Below, in pieces: positions 38,592 to 50,289 of a stretch of DNA of 64,000 nucleotides (position 1 is the stretch's first letter; every line of letters starts with the position of its first letter). Location of the stretch: the NCBI GenBank assembly GCA_039105265.1, contig JAPFFF010000013.1, positions 2,046,001 through 2,110,000 of the forward strand, given 5' to 3'. The DNA is from Tritrichomonas musculus. Its lineage: Eukaryota > Parabasalia > Tritrichomonadida > Tritrichomonadidae. The notes below the pieces were generated by a model, which saw nothing but the letters and a program-made list of their open reading frames with translations, was not told the origin of the DNA and did no database searches. The position numbers and the translations under genes are program-made.

Positions 38592-38938
38592 ATTATTAAA
38601 CAATTTATTATAATTTTTTTAGGCTTATTGTTTACTCGTAAGGATTGTGTACTTTGCATTTTTTGCATTGTGTGCATTTTTCTTCTATTGACAGTATCCA
38701 ACCAATGCTTACAATATATTGTAAAATATCTAGAGTAAACTTTTTCAATGTTTCTTTTCTTGTGTTCTTTTATATGAGAATTCCTGTGTTTTACTTTTTT
38801 AAAAAAATAAATCTAATAATTGAATAATTCGCAATCAATCCAATATCTTTTTGCGCTATGATTCAAATTAAACTTTTAACTCAACAATTTACTCTTATTG
38901 AAAAATCGCTGTTTGCTATTCAATTCAAAAAATAATAA
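38592..38938. other. Intergenic DNA between convergent genes
   Basis: Small direct repeats of TTTGCATT...TGTGCATTT (38650-38680). Nothing else recognised. Confidence 0.5.
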
Positions 38939-39761
38939 TCAGAAAAGTTGTTTAATCACTTCACCAATATCTCCATTAATGCAAATTGAACGACTTTTGA
39001 TCTCTTCTGCTGTTACTGGTTGGCCAAAGTTGATTGTTGCGAAGAAAGCTTTCTCGTTCTCGTATGTTCTTTCCCAGAACGGATACTTGATGATTGACGG
39101 CGTGTTGAATCCAACTCCGAGTTCCAAATACAGAACAGGAACATTTTTTGTCTTCTTCAAGAAATTTTCATAACGAACTGCTGCAGCATGCCAACCGTCG
39201 TCTTCGACGAATCTATCGTCTCCTCTCAAGTTTGTTGTCATTGGTTTTCCACAAATTGGGCATTTTGGCAGCAATTCTGAAGGGATTTTCATATCTTTTT
39301 GCTGATTGTTCATTCTTTTTATTATCTCTTCGTTGTCCCAGGTCTTCTTCGTGCATGGCTCGCTGCATTGAAAAAGTCCGTAATCGCCTTGAGTATAGAA
39401 AAGTCGTTGCTTGTCAAATCCGGCTTTTTGGAAACAATGATCAACATTGGTGGTAATAACAAAATAATCTTTGTCTTTGACTAGTTTAAATAAATCATCG
39501 TAAACTGGTTTCGGAGGATCTGTGTAACGATTGACATATATCATACGGCTCATAAATGCCCATTTTTCTTCAGGAGTTTGAAAATCATAAAAAGAACCAC
39601 TGTACATGTCTTCGATGCCATATCTTTCTTTGAAATCTATCACCTCCATACACATAACCTGCTGAAGTGGAAAGACCTGATCCGGCACCAACAATAATTG
39701 ATTTTGTTTCATGGATTAGTTGCTTTAATTTATTAATTGATTCTGTATTGGATTGAGTCAT
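38939..39761 (-). pseudogene. Class-M-like sirtuin (NAD-dependent), frameshifted
   Basis: From ATG at 39761 one frame reads MTQSNTESINKLKQLI..., then SIIVGAGSGLSTSAGYVY, the NAD-binding GAG motif. Near 39650 the frame changes, and the remainder (open frame 39712-38939) continues DFKERYGIEDMYSGSFYDF. It then shows TTNVDHCF (compare TQNID), CSEPC and CPICG zinc cysteines, TTNLRGDDRFVEDDGW and LELGVGFNTP. The wording resembles macrodomain-linked bacterial and fungal sirtuins (SirTM), which act as protein ADP-ribosyltransferases. A short deletion (3n+1 or 3n+2) after YVYGGDRF probably caused the shift. No macrodomain gene is adjacent. Confidence 0.75.
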
Positions 39762-40106
39762 TCTATAAAAATACTATAGGATGTAAATCATTCAAATACA
39801 TACGATAAATTTTTTTATTTTAGATTTTTGTTATTTATTTATTTTTTGTTAAATTGATTATTTTTGTTGTTGTTCCCAAATATTTATATATTATACTCAC
39901 TTTTTTATTTTATGATCAACTTTTTCTGAAATTATTAAACTTTTTGAATTAATATTTTTTTTCTCTTGATACAATCTAGGGTTGACATTTTATACAAAAA
40001 GCAAAGTATTTTTTTTTTATACATTACGTTAAAAATAAATTTATTAACAATAACATACGATAAACACTTTTGAGACCTCTTGTCACGATGAATGATATTA
40101 ATTTCA

Positions 40107-40206
40107 ACCATTATCAATCAGAATATTTGTTGGTTTCAAGTCAAAATGAATGATTTTCTTCATGTGAATGTATTTCATATCTTCTGCAATCTTGTAGATG
40201 ATCTTG
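40107..40206 (-). pseudogene. Protein-kinase fragment (catalytic loop)
   Basis: The minus strand encodes KIIYKIAEDMKYIHMKKIIH, then FDLKPTNILIDNG and a stop: the alphaE helix and HRDLKPxN loop (here HFDLKPTN) of a Ser/Thr kinase. Nothing else of the kinase remains. Confidence 0.6.
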
Positions 40207-40252
40207 TATCAAAATTATATAGAAACAAGTTAGAAATGGAAACAATGAATTG

Positions 40253-41190
40253 ATGAATCCAGAAGATAATAATTCAAATTCACAAATATATGTAAAAGAT
40301 GCACTAAAAGGCCCGAAAATTTTATTCTGTTGTTTTTATGATTATACAATAAATCCAGGTGAAAAAGAGACAGTTTATGCAAAATACATTTTAGAACCAA
40401 TTACAGCCGGCGGCACATGTTTTACGAAAGCAGTTGAATACTTTGGAATTGAAGTTGATTTAGTGAAGCATTATGAAGATGCCATTGGAAAGTTAACAAA
40501 TAAAAACAAAGATGGAAAATGTGAATATTATGCAGTCTGGTTTATGTCATCAAATTATCTTCAACTTCCATTACCAGAAAATGGAAGCCAATACTATCGA
40601 GATCAATTTATTGATTGTGTTATTAAATTCTGGAAGAATGGAGGCTCTGTTATTGCATTATGTGATAATGATCCATTTACATTTCTTGTAAATCTATTTT
40701 TGGATAGAATTGAATTCCCTGAAACAGGTAAAACCAATCTTAGAGTTCCTGGATTTCATCAAGGAAGGACACATTTAAAAACCGATCCAACAGGGAAACT
40801 TGATCAACCAGGAACATTTAATTCATCACCAATTGAATTCGAAAAAGGTCGAAGAGCCCCACTTTCACACAATTTCGTCGATATTTATGAAGGTGTTACA
40901 ATTTCATATGCACCAGATGATCAATAACAATATGCACCATTCATTCCTTTTATGAGAGACTCACAAGGTGGAATTAGTTCTCTCTATTTTCAAGGTGATA
41001 TTGAAAACGTTGTTGGTCACATAGTTGTTGATTGTGGATTTACAAAATTATTTGAGGAAATAAGAAACAGGAACAGCTAGGTACATTCAAAACATTGCTG
41101 CATGGACGGCTTAATGCGAATCTAAAATTCAAAGAGGAATTAGACCTGACTTGTTCCATCCTGATATATCCTGGGGAATTATCTATTGGG
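40253..41190 (+). pseudogene. Glutamine-amidotransferase-like fold protein, disrupted (trichomonad family)
   Basis: ATG at 40253. 224 codons (…GPKILFCCFYDYTINPG, FWKNGGSVIALCDNDPFTF) suggest a class-I GATase/ThuA-like Rossmann fold, but no catalytic Cys-His-Glu triad is certain. A TAA at 40925 interrupts the frame. The same frame then continues QYAPFIPFMRDSQGGISSLY to 41078, and the next frame gives GTARYIQNIAAWTA, a stop, and more. Two or three lesions in otherwise fluent protein sequence. Function unknown. Confidence 0.55.
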
Positions 41191-41461
41191 AAAAATATTT
41201 TTACCTAAATCATTGAAATATTTTGGTAAAAATAATTTAATGAAATGCCGAAATCTCAGAGAAATCGTGTGTGGATCTACTGTCCTCCATCGTTCAGATA
41301 AAAGTATTATTGGTTATCCTGATTTAGAAAATATTTCTATATTTCAATTTTTCGGAAGGATAGAAATTGTTGAATATGGACAAAAAACAATAGATAATAT
41401 TTGTTCTTGGGAGAAGGCATATTGGCAACATATTATATTGATCATGGTTCGTAAAGATGAA

Positions 41462-41464
<3 letters not shown>
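41186..41464 (+). pseudogene. BspA-type LRR fragment, 92 codons
   Basis: PKSLKYFGKNNLMKCRNLRE and YPDLENISIFQFFGRIEIVE look like the C-terminal cap of a trichomonad LRR protein; the start lies inside the preceding remnant. An (AATA)n microsatellite follows at 41459-41491. Confidence 0.45.
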
Positions 41465-41493
<29 letters not shown>

Positions 41494-41744
41494 AAAACTG
41501 CAATGAGTAAAATGCAAACTTTTGAATTTATTTTGATTGTTTTGAATAATTTATGTGAAACTAGTTTTGTGTTTGATTGCAGCTGTTGAAGTTGTGTATG
41601 AAGCATCTGTTATAGGTTTAAGCAATGAAATTACTTCTCAATCAATCAAACATTGCTATATACCTTTTTAGAAATCATCCTTAAAAATATGTAATAAAAT
41701 ATTAAAAATAATAATAAAAAATAAGTCAGTGAATTAAAATTTTA

Positions 41745-42025
41745 TTGATGATCATTTGTGCATGAAGCATCTATTCTAAGTTTAAGTAATGAAATTACTT
41801 CTTCATCATCAGTTAATTCAATTGGTTTTCTTCATAAAAATAAAGAATCTTACCATGAAATATAATACATGGAATTTGATATAAATTAAAATATAATTTC
41901 ATCTTCAATGTTACAGTTCACTCTTTTACAATCAATCAAAATTTGAACAATTTTTGAGTTCTTTAAAATGACAGCTTTATGTAATGGTGAATTATAAAAA
42001 TATGTTTGAAAATCTTATTAAAATT
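41745..42025 (-). pseudogene. C-terminal ankyrin part of the DUF3447 gene beyond the minisatellite
   Basis: The minus strand gives a clear ankyrin repeat NSPLHKAVILKNSKIVQILI at ~42005-41925. After short non-coding drift it gives the tail PIELTDDEEVISLLKLRIDA, ending near 41747. A second, weaker copy of that tail lies at ~41575-41640. With the N-terminal part at 44309-45463 this was one ankyrin gene. Confidence 0.55.
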
Positions 42026-42026
42026 A

Positions 42027-44335
42027 TTAATTTCGAATTGAATTGAATGATTTGATTTTGAATTTCATTGAATAATTTGATTTTGAATGTAATTGAATGA
42101 CTTGATTTTGAATTTCATTGAATAATTTGATTTTGAATGTAATTGAATGACTTGATTTTGAATGTAATTGAATGATTTGATTTTGAATTCTATTGAATAA
42201 TTTGATTTTGAATATCATTGAATGATTCGATTTTGAATTGTATTGAATAATCTGATTTTGAATGAAATTGAATGATTTGATTTTGAATTTCATTCAATAT
42301 AATAAATTAAAATATTAATGATATTCGGATCAATTTTATCATTAGAAAGTAAAAGTTTGATAATTTCAATATTTTCTTTTTCAACTGCCAAATAAAGTGA
42401 TGTTTGATTATATTATGATAAAATTTTATTGAATGATTTGATTTTGAATGTAATTGAATGATTTGATTTTGAATATCATTGAATGATTTAATTTTGAATT
42501 TCATTGAATAATTTGATTTTGAATTTCATTGAATAATTTGATTTTGAATATCATTGAATGATTTGATTTTGAATTCTATTGAATAATTTGATTTTGAATA
42601 TCATTGAATGATTTGATTTTGAATATCATTGAATGATTTGATTTTGAATTTCATTGAATAATTTGATTTTGAATTTCATTGAATAATTTGATTTTGAATG
42701 TAATTGAATAATTTGATTTTGAATGTAATTGAATGATTTGATTTTGAACTCTATTGAATAATTTGATTTTGAATATCATTGAATGATTTGATTTTGAATA
42801 TCATTGAATAATTTGATTTTGAATTTCATTGAATAATTTGATTTTGAATGTAATTGAATAATTTGATTTTGAATGTAATTGAATGATTTGATTTTGAATT
42901 CTATTGAATAATTTGATTTTGAATTGTATTGAATAATCTGATTTTGAATGAAATTGAATGATTTGATTTTGAATTTCATTCAATATAATAAATTAAAATA
43001 TTAATGATATTCGGATCAATTTTATCATTAGAAAGTAAAAGTTTGACAATTTCAATATTTTCTTTTTCAACTGCCAAATAAAGTGATGTTTGATTATATT
43101 ATGATAAAATTTTATTGAATGATTTGATTTTGAATTCTATTGAATGATTTGATTTTGAATATCATTGAATGATTTGATTTTGAATTTCATTGAATAATTT
43201 GATTTTGAATTTCATTGAATAATTTGATTTTGAATGTAATTGAATAATTTGATTTTGAATGTAATTGAATGATTTGATTTTGAATTCTATTGAATAATTT
43301 GATTTTGAATTGTATTGAATAATCTGATTTTGAATGAAATTGAATGATTTGATTTTGAATTTCATTCAATATAATAAATTAAAATATTAATGATATTCGG
43401 ATCAATTTTATCATTAGAAAGTAAAAGTTTGATAATTTCAATATTTTCTTTTTCAACTGCCAAATAAAGTGATGTTTGATTATATTATGATAAAATTTTA
43501 TTGAATGATTTGATTTTGAATGTAATTGAATGATTTGATTTTGAATATCATTGAATGATTTAATTTTGAATTTCATTGAATAATTTGATTTTGAATTTCA
43601 TTGAATAATTTGATTTTGAATGTAATTGAATAATTTGATTTTGAATGTAATTGAATGATTTGATTTTGAATTCTATTGAATAATTTGATTTTGAATATCA
43701 TTGAATGATTTGATTTTGAATATCATTGAATAATTTGATTTTGAATTTCATTGAATAATTTGATTTTGAATGTAATTGAATAATTTGATTTTGAATGTAA
43801 TTGAATGATTTGATTTTGAATTCTATTGAATAATTTGATTTTGAATTGTATTGAATAATCTGATTTTGAATGAAATTGAATGATTTGATTTTGAATTTCA
43901 TTCAATATAATAAATTAAAATATTAATGATATTCGGATCAATTTTATCATTAGAAAGTAAAAGTTTGACAATTTCAATATTTTCTTTTTCAACTGCCAAA
44001 TAAAGTGATGTTTGATTATATTATGATAAAATTTTATTGAATGATTTGATTTTGAATTCTATTGAATGATTTGATTTTGAATGTAATTGAATGATTTGAT
44101 TTTGAATATCATTGAATGATTTGATTTTGAATTCTATTGAATGATTTGATTTTGAATGTAATTGAATGATTTGATTTTGAATTCTATTGAATGATTTGAT
44201 TTTGAATTCTATTGAATGATTTGATTTGTAATTTTATTGAATAATTTGATTTTGAATATCATTGAATAATTTGATTTTGAATTGTATTGAATGATTTGAT
44301 TTTGAATTTCATTGAATGTTTTGATTTTGAATTAC
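42027..44335. repeat. 25-bp minisatellite with four embedded ankyrin-coding segments (higher-order repeat)
   Basis: Basic unit ATTGAATGATTTGATTTTGA plus five variable bases (25 bp). Unit blocks are separated by four nearly identical 136-bp segments whose AATAAATTAA marker starts at 42301, 42987, 43373 and 43909. Spacings are 686, 386 and 536 bp, so they differ by exactly 150 bp (six units). The 136-bp segments encode on the minus strand an ankyrin repeat (QTSLYLAVEKENIEIIKLLL). The unit has no stop in any minus-strand frame, so it produces many spurious reading frames. Confidence 0.93.
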
Positions 44336-45463
44336 AATACTGTTGACATTAATATCCCTCATTGTTGAAAAATCTTTTGCAATTGTATAATAATCGAAAT
44401 GGCATAAGTGGCAAAATGATGATTTATTTACGCGTTCATTTTGCAAAAATGAAAAATTATAATATTCCAAGCTTTGAATAAACGTTTCTTCTGAATTCGC
44501 ATCTTTGCTTTGTAGATAATTATTGATAAAATAATTAGCGATGGAATTATAGTGGCATTTTATTGATTCTTTGAAGCATTCTATGTATAATTTTTCTTTT
44601 TCTTCAGCTGTTGTTGATTTTTCAATATGAAGTTCTTCAAGAAGATGAATTAATTCTGCATTATTGCTGTGAATCACATAAAGCCACAACGATGGTGTTA
44701 ATCTTGCGTTTTCATTTTTTAAAAAAGTAAAAATTTGAATTGATCCGAAGAACGCAGCGTATTCGATTAAAGTGATGCCTTGCTCTGATGAATTCTGTCT
44801 TTCAAGTAGAAATGAATTTGTTTCATAGATTGATGGATTGATTTCAGCATTAACCGAAATACTATTTTTATTAACATGTGTAATGAAATCTTCGACCAAA
44901 TCATCTCGAATCAATTTGCAAATAAATCTTTCATTTTCACCTTTATTTCGCAATTCATTAAAATTATCTGGTTGCCCTTTTTCCAGATCTTCAGCCAACT
45001 CATCTTTAGGAAACCATTTTTCATTCTCAATACGTTTGATTTCTGGTGCAAAATATTGTGGGTATTTTTTTTCTATATATTCAGATGTAATGATTTTTTT
45101 GAAAACGTATTCGTCGACGGTCAATAGTTGTTCATTAATGAGAAATAGAAGGATTCGCTTGTTCTGTTTAAAAATATTGAATATTTCGGAATTTAAATAA
45201 AACTTTTTGATTTCATCCTTGAAAATTTGAAGAATTCGCTCGATTTTGATGTAAAAAGTGGGGCTACGGTAATAATTATCGCATAGACTAGAAATAAAAT
45301 GTAAAAGAAGACGGAGATCGTGTTTATTATTTCTAATTTTCATATCTTCAAATTTTATGTTGAGATTATTTAAATTTTTTTCGATGTTTTCTTCTTCATC
45401 TAAGAATACTTGGAAATACTCTTCGATATTTCTCATTTCATCTAAATACTTAGTAATGTCCAT
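44309..45463 (-). CDS. DUF3447/ankyrin protein, N-terminal part running into the minisatellite, 384 aa
   Basis: The first ATG is at 45463 (the frame extends to a TTG at 45496). Homologous throughout to the gene at 25489: NSEIFNIFKQNKRILLFLIN, IYETNSFLLERQ, GITLIEYAAFFGSIQIFTFL, LTPSLWLYVIHSNNAELIHL. The final residues VIQNQNIQ are already minisatellite-encoded, so the original ankyrin C-terminus has been replaced or separated. Probably a truncated but possibly expressed interaction protein. Confidence 0.75.
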   Translation of the reverse strand: MDITKYLDEMRNIEEYFQVFLDEEENIEKNLNNLNIKFEDMKIRNNKHDLRLLLHFISSLCDNYYRSPTFYIKIERILQIFKDEIKKFYLNSEIFNIFKQNKRILLFLINEQLLTVDEYVFKKIITSEYIEKKYPQYFAPEIKRIENEKWFPKDELAEDLEKGQPDNFNELRNKGENERFICKLIRDDLVEDFITHVNKNSISVNAEINPSIYETNSFLLERQNSSEQGITLIEYAAFFGSIQIFTFLKNENARLTPSLWLYVIHSNNAELIHLLEELHIEKSTTAEEKEKLYIECFKESIKCHYNSIANYFINNYLQSKDANSEETFIQSLEYYNFSFLQNERVNKSSFCHLCHFDYYTIAKDFSTMRDINVNSIVIQNQNIQ

Positions 45464-45499
45464 TGTGCAAGAATGGTGAAAAAAAAAGTGTTTCAATTT

Positions 45500-46361
45500 T
45501 ATTTTTTTTTTCTAAAGGTTGGTCAACCATATTGAATGAAAAAAAAAATTATAAATATTTTATATTTTATGCAATATTTAATAAATGAATTAAGAATTAA
45601 AATTATATTATAATTTAATTTCATAGTATATAATAATTTTAAAATTAAATAAACAAACACTGATGCAATTATATTGTTTGATAAAAAAGAAAAAATGATT
45701 AAACCCCCCTAAAAAACCGTTTACAATTTTTTACGGCTCTAAAAAACGATTCCTAACAAAATACCTCTATTCTTTTTAATACATTTGATATCCAGCAATT
45801 ATTATTCAGATCATAAATAATAATTTTATTGAACTATTTCTTTTGATTTTCTGTTTCAATGAATAATATTTAGATATCAATCATTGAAAATAAAATTGGG
45901 TTTTGCTCTGATATAAAGCATTTAATTTGTGCATAAAGCAAAACTCTGTTTTTGTTTTTTATTTCAGTTTTTGCCCCAAAAAGTTACTTGATCATCATCA
46001 TTTATAAATCTTTTGAAAATCAAAATTCATTCTATTGGCTTTGCTTATTTGATTTAGCGTTATTAGTACAGTTTTATTTATTAAAATAATTACATTTAAA
46101 GTGCTAGAACATAAAATGATTTCTTTCTTTTTTGTTTAATTACTATTTCATTTTTACAAAATATAAAATATTTCTGTTATTTTCATAAAAAAACAAATAA
46201 TTATATTATTTAATGCTTTTTTATGAGATATATCAAAAATAGATTAAGATATTCGATCAATATAAATTTTATTTATTTTTGAATAGTTTATTTCATTTTG
46301 TTTTTTTTTAACAGATATTTTTAAAAATGGATAGCATAGTATAAATCAAATGATATTCTTA
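45500..46361. other. A+T-rich intergenic DNA with one hairpin
   Basis: GTTTTGCT (45901-45908) pairs with AGCAAAAC (45943-45950). No gene seen. Confidence 0.5.
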
Positions 46362-46434
46362 ATTGATATAGAACGTAGGAAACCATTTGACCTCCGACTA
46401 CTTGCATATATGGAATATTTATTTATTATTAATG

Positions 46435-46577
46435 ATATATTTAATTAATATATTTAATTAATATATTTAATTAATATATTTAATTAATATATTTAATTAA
46501 TATATTTAATTAATATATTTAATTAATATATTTAATTAATATATTTAATTAATATATTTAATTAATATATTTAATAA
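46435..46577. repeat. 13-bp tandem repeat (TTAATTAATATAT)n inside the transposon arm
   Basis: About ten near-perfect copies, non-coding. Confidence 0.9.
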
Positions 46578-47475
46578 AATATTAATTTTTCTAACGGTAC
46601 GTTTTGAGATATTATCAAACATTTTTAATCCCAAAATTAACCAAAAACTAAAAATTCAATGGTTTATAATAATTTTAATGCGAAAATAATGAAAATATTT
46701 TTCATCAAAACAAAGGAAATTCGATAAATTATGCATGAAAATGCGTATTATTATCGAGCTTTAGTATTATTAAAGAAGTTTACACAGCTAAGAATCAACA
46801 CGAATGAATGCAATCCCGATTACGCCATAACTCAAGAAAAATTCAAAATTTGAAAAAGCAAACAGCAGTATGATTTAACTTACAAGCTCTTATCTTTGTA
46901 TATTTGGTTAATTTATAAGCTTTGCTCTTCAAAAGATGAAACAAATATTCCGTTTCAAAAAGCTATTCAATCATCTTTTACTACTTGTTTTTAACGATAA
47001 GTATTAAGGCAAGCCATTTTTCATAGGAATTTTAAATAACTTTAGATTTATATCATATGACTATTTATTAAAATAATATTTTATTATGAAATGAAAACTA
47101 CCATACAATTTCAAGAAAAATCGAAATTATTATTCTTCAGAAAAATAACGGTTATTTTCAAAAATAATTTTATTTTATACATTTTTTCTGCAATAATTTA
47201 AAATGATATATAAAAGGCAAAAATATTTTTACAATCATCTATATTTATATATTACTAAAATATTTATTATATAAATAAAAATATCCTGTATTAAGTCTTT
47301 TTCGTATCTTTAATTTTTCAAAGAACCAAAATAAATATAAAAAGTTATTTTCCTCAAAAATAATAAAAATAATAATAAAAATGATGATAAATAAAATATA
47401 TTTTTATTAAAATATTAATAAATAATTATCATTTATTTAATGAAATGAAATAAAAAAAAGAAAAAAAAAAGATTT

Positions 47476-49635
47476 TCATTCTAACTCTTCCTCTTCTTCC
47501 TCTTCTTCATTTTCATCATCTGGATCATTATCTACTTTTTCTTTTTTTGATGCATTAACTAATCGAGCTATTATTTTAACGCCTGAAGTTGGATTTGTGC
47601 ACTTTTTCGGAGAAGGAAAATATGGGGCCATTGAGTTTAACCAACGCTGAAACCTATTTAGAATGTTTGTAATATTATTTGATGTTGTCAAATAATTAAA
47701 TAGGTCTTTGGCTGTTTGAAATGCATCTGAAGATATTTTTTGCAAAAGTGACATGTCAAATTTGTCGGTGATAACAACACCCGCCAAATTTGCTCTATGT
47801 TTAATAACTGGTTTTATGTTGAGCTCATTTAATGATTCTTGAGCCATAATGGTCTTCCCTATTGTTCTGTAAAATGTGTCCCAACCGTCGACTCCTTTTG
47901 AAAAGCCACGAATCAAACCGAAAAATAATTCTATACAATGAGTACCTAGACGATCAAGACAAAGTGAATCATACCCTGAACATAGAGCTATGATTATAGA
48001 CAACAAAGTATTCATTAACCTTTTGAGAGCAATTATTGATAAAAAGGTTACGAACTTTTTGTTTTTATTTTTGGTCAAGCCTATTAATGATTTATCTCTT
48101 GATTTAATAATTTTAAGATGCATACTACATAACCAAAAACATAGCAATAGTGCATGAACTCTTGAATTTATAGGCAAACTCGTTGACCTCATTGAGAAGT
48201 TTACTAATGATAATGGTAATAAACCCATTACTAATGTGTACTTGCCTTTTTCAAATAATTGTTTAATGTTATTCATATCAAAAAGTTGAAGAGCTAAACC
48301 GTCTCGCATTGCACCAAGCTGCGTCTGGTCATTTAAATATGTTTTGTCAAATCCAAGTTCATGAAGTAAATCACTTATTGAAAAAGTTTTCGTCCCTGAC
48401 TTGTCAAGTGAAATTACATTTTTAAGAAATCTACTTTTCTGGTTTTTCATCATATGCAGATAATCAGCTAGAGCCAGATTCAATATATCTTTCATTTTGT
48501 ATATTACTCCCATAATATTTCCTGATTCTAAAAACTCTTCATACATTTTGAAATACTCCTGATGTAGAACATTATAGCAGTGATCTCCGTCAAATGATAA
48601 AAATTTTGATTCAAAATTAAATCTTTTTAATTCTTGGCTTGTTTGTAAAAGAATATTTACAATTTCTTTATTTCCTATTCCTGACTTGCTCTCAATTAAG
48701 CGAACAGGCAAGCACTTTTTATCAAAACCAAGCGGTTGTAAATAAATTGTGAACGAATACAAATTTTCAATATGTGTATGTGCATATTTGCTAGATGCAA
48801 CAACACATATAGCATCAATTCCGAGATTTATCGGAACTGGCTTCTTGGATTGAGAAGCATAATAAATTGTTTGATGCGGGATTTTGCATATTTCATTGGC
48901 TTTTAAACCATTAATTATTGGTGGTAAATAAAGATTAATATGCTCATAAATTTTGCTATGTGAAGGGAAAGGCATATATACTCGGAGCAATTGATAAGAA
49001 GATGGTGAAAGCCTATATAACAAAAACGAAAAATTAATTAATTTTGAACTATATTTTCTATGGTTTATAACAACATCACTCAATTCAAAAAGTTCTCTAA
49101 AAATATTATTTAATTTTTGGACTTTTTTATTACCGTTTTTTTCTTTTTTCTCCATATCTTCTATCTTTTTTTTTAATTTTCCAATGGTTGCTTTTAAATG
49201 CTTAATAGTTTCAGTATTTTCATTGTTTTGGTTTTTCTCCATCTTTTTGATATTTAACCATTTTCCAAAATTTGGGTTTCCTATTCTGTTTTCAGTGAAA
49301 GATTGATTATTACTGTCAATTGAAGTTGTTTGTATTTGCATTTCTGGTGATCTCATTTGAGATATTTCATCTTTTAAATTATCAATACGAATTGACAATT
49401 GTTCTATGATATATTGACGGGATCGTATCACATTCTCCATTTCTCTAGTTAATTTTTCTAATTTGTGTATTTTGTTGTTTAATTCTGCAATAATAATATT
49501 TTTATCTTCATTTTCATTATTTAGCTGTGAAACTTGATTAACTAAGTATTGAATTTTTTTTTCGTATTCGAGTTTGTCAAATTCACTAAAAGAAGCGCAA
49601 CAATTTTGGTAAAACATTTGGTTTCCACCTTCCAT
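47476..49635 (-). CDS. P-element-like transposase, 719 aa
   Basis: ATG at 49635. Residues ~25-100 and ~140-175 are coiled coils, in the place of the P leucine zipper; no C2CH THAP domain precedes them. Then RLSPSSYQLLRVYMPFPSHS, the helix-turn segment common to P/THAP9 transposases. Catalytic candidates: D274 in LGIDAICVV, D349 in FLSFDGDHCYN, E569 in LDRLGTHCIELFFGLIRG. Spacings of 75 and 220 residues resemble the known Drosophila P triad (D230, D303, E531), leaving room for the GTP-binding insertion. The tail is an acidic Glu/Asp run. Cuts and pastes the element; intact as read. Confidence 0.78.
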   Translation of the reverse strand: MEGGNQMFYQNCCASFSEFDKLEYEKKIQYLVNQVSQLNNENEDKNIIIAELNNKIHKLEKLTREMENVIRSRQYIIEQLSIRIDNLKDEISQMRSPEMQIQTTSIDSNNQSFTENRIGNPNFGKWLNIKKMEKNQNNENTETIKHLKATIGKLKKKIEDMEKKEKNGNKKVQKLNNIFRELFELSDVVINHRKYSSKLINFSFLLYRLSPSSYQLLRVYMPFPSHSKIYEHINLYLPPIINGLKANEICKIPHQTIYYASQSKKPVPINLGIDAICVVASSKYAHTHIENLYSFTIYLQPLGFDKKCLPVRLIESKSGIGNKEIVNILLQTSQELKRFNFESKFLSFDGDHCYNVLHQEYFKMYEEFLESGNIMGVIYKMKDILNLALADYLHMMKNQKSRFLKNVISLDKSGTKTFSISDLLHELGFDKTYLNDQTQLGAMRDGLALQLFDMNNIKQLFEKGKYTLVMGLLPLSLVNFSMRSTSLPINSRVHALLLCFWLCSMHLKIIKSRDKSLIGLTKNKNKKFVTFLSIIALKRLMNTLLSIIIALCSGYDSLCLDRLGTHCIELFFGLIRGFSKGVDGWDTFYRTIGKTIMAQESLNELNIKPVIKHRANLAGVVITDKFDMSLLQKISSDAFQTAKDLFNYLTTSNNITNILNRFQRWLNSMAPYFPSPKKCTNPTSGVKIIARLVNASKKEKVDNDPDDENEEEEEEEELE

Positions 49636-50289
49636 TTTTGTTTAATTATTCAGAATATTTTTGTTATTTTTTTGTGAAGAGCTTTGAAAAAGTTTGATCC
49701 ATTTTTCATCTAAACTCTTTTTGTTTATTTTTCGAAATGGTATGGTAAAAATCAGTCATAAATCATATATTTTGTAAAGTACAATGTAAATAAATTAATA
49801 ATTTAAAACTAATAAATTCTTATAGAAATTCAATGAAATTTATAAAAAATAAAAAAAAAAATTGAAAAAAATGCTTTTTTTAGAACATATACTAAGTATT
49901 GTCAAAATTGGACCATCAAATCTAATACTTTATGGTTTACCAAAGAACTTTCCGTTTTATATGCGTTAAGAGAACTTTTTGTTTTTCTGAAAAATTCATT
50001 TTAAAACATCTATGATTTTTCTCTCAATTTTTTTGCCTTAATACTTATTTTTAACGTATTTATCGTGTTAAAAGACTAAACTGGGACCGAAAAGTCAGAC
50101 CACTATTTGAATATGATTTGAATACTTTACTTGATCGTTAAAATTTTTTATATCTCAATTTTTGATCGTTACATCGCGTTTGCATTCAAAATATGGTCTC
50201 GGTTTTAATTTCCTTCAATTTATAAATTTTCAATTTTTAAAAAATATAATTTTGTTAAAATATCTTTTATTAAAGAAAATTATTTGCTG

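Noticed and set aside
42027-44335. CRISPR-like array or a set of ~65-residue proteins on the minus strand
   Set aside because: Units are contiguous 25-bp repeats with no unique spacers, and the reading frames are automatic products of a stop-free repeat.
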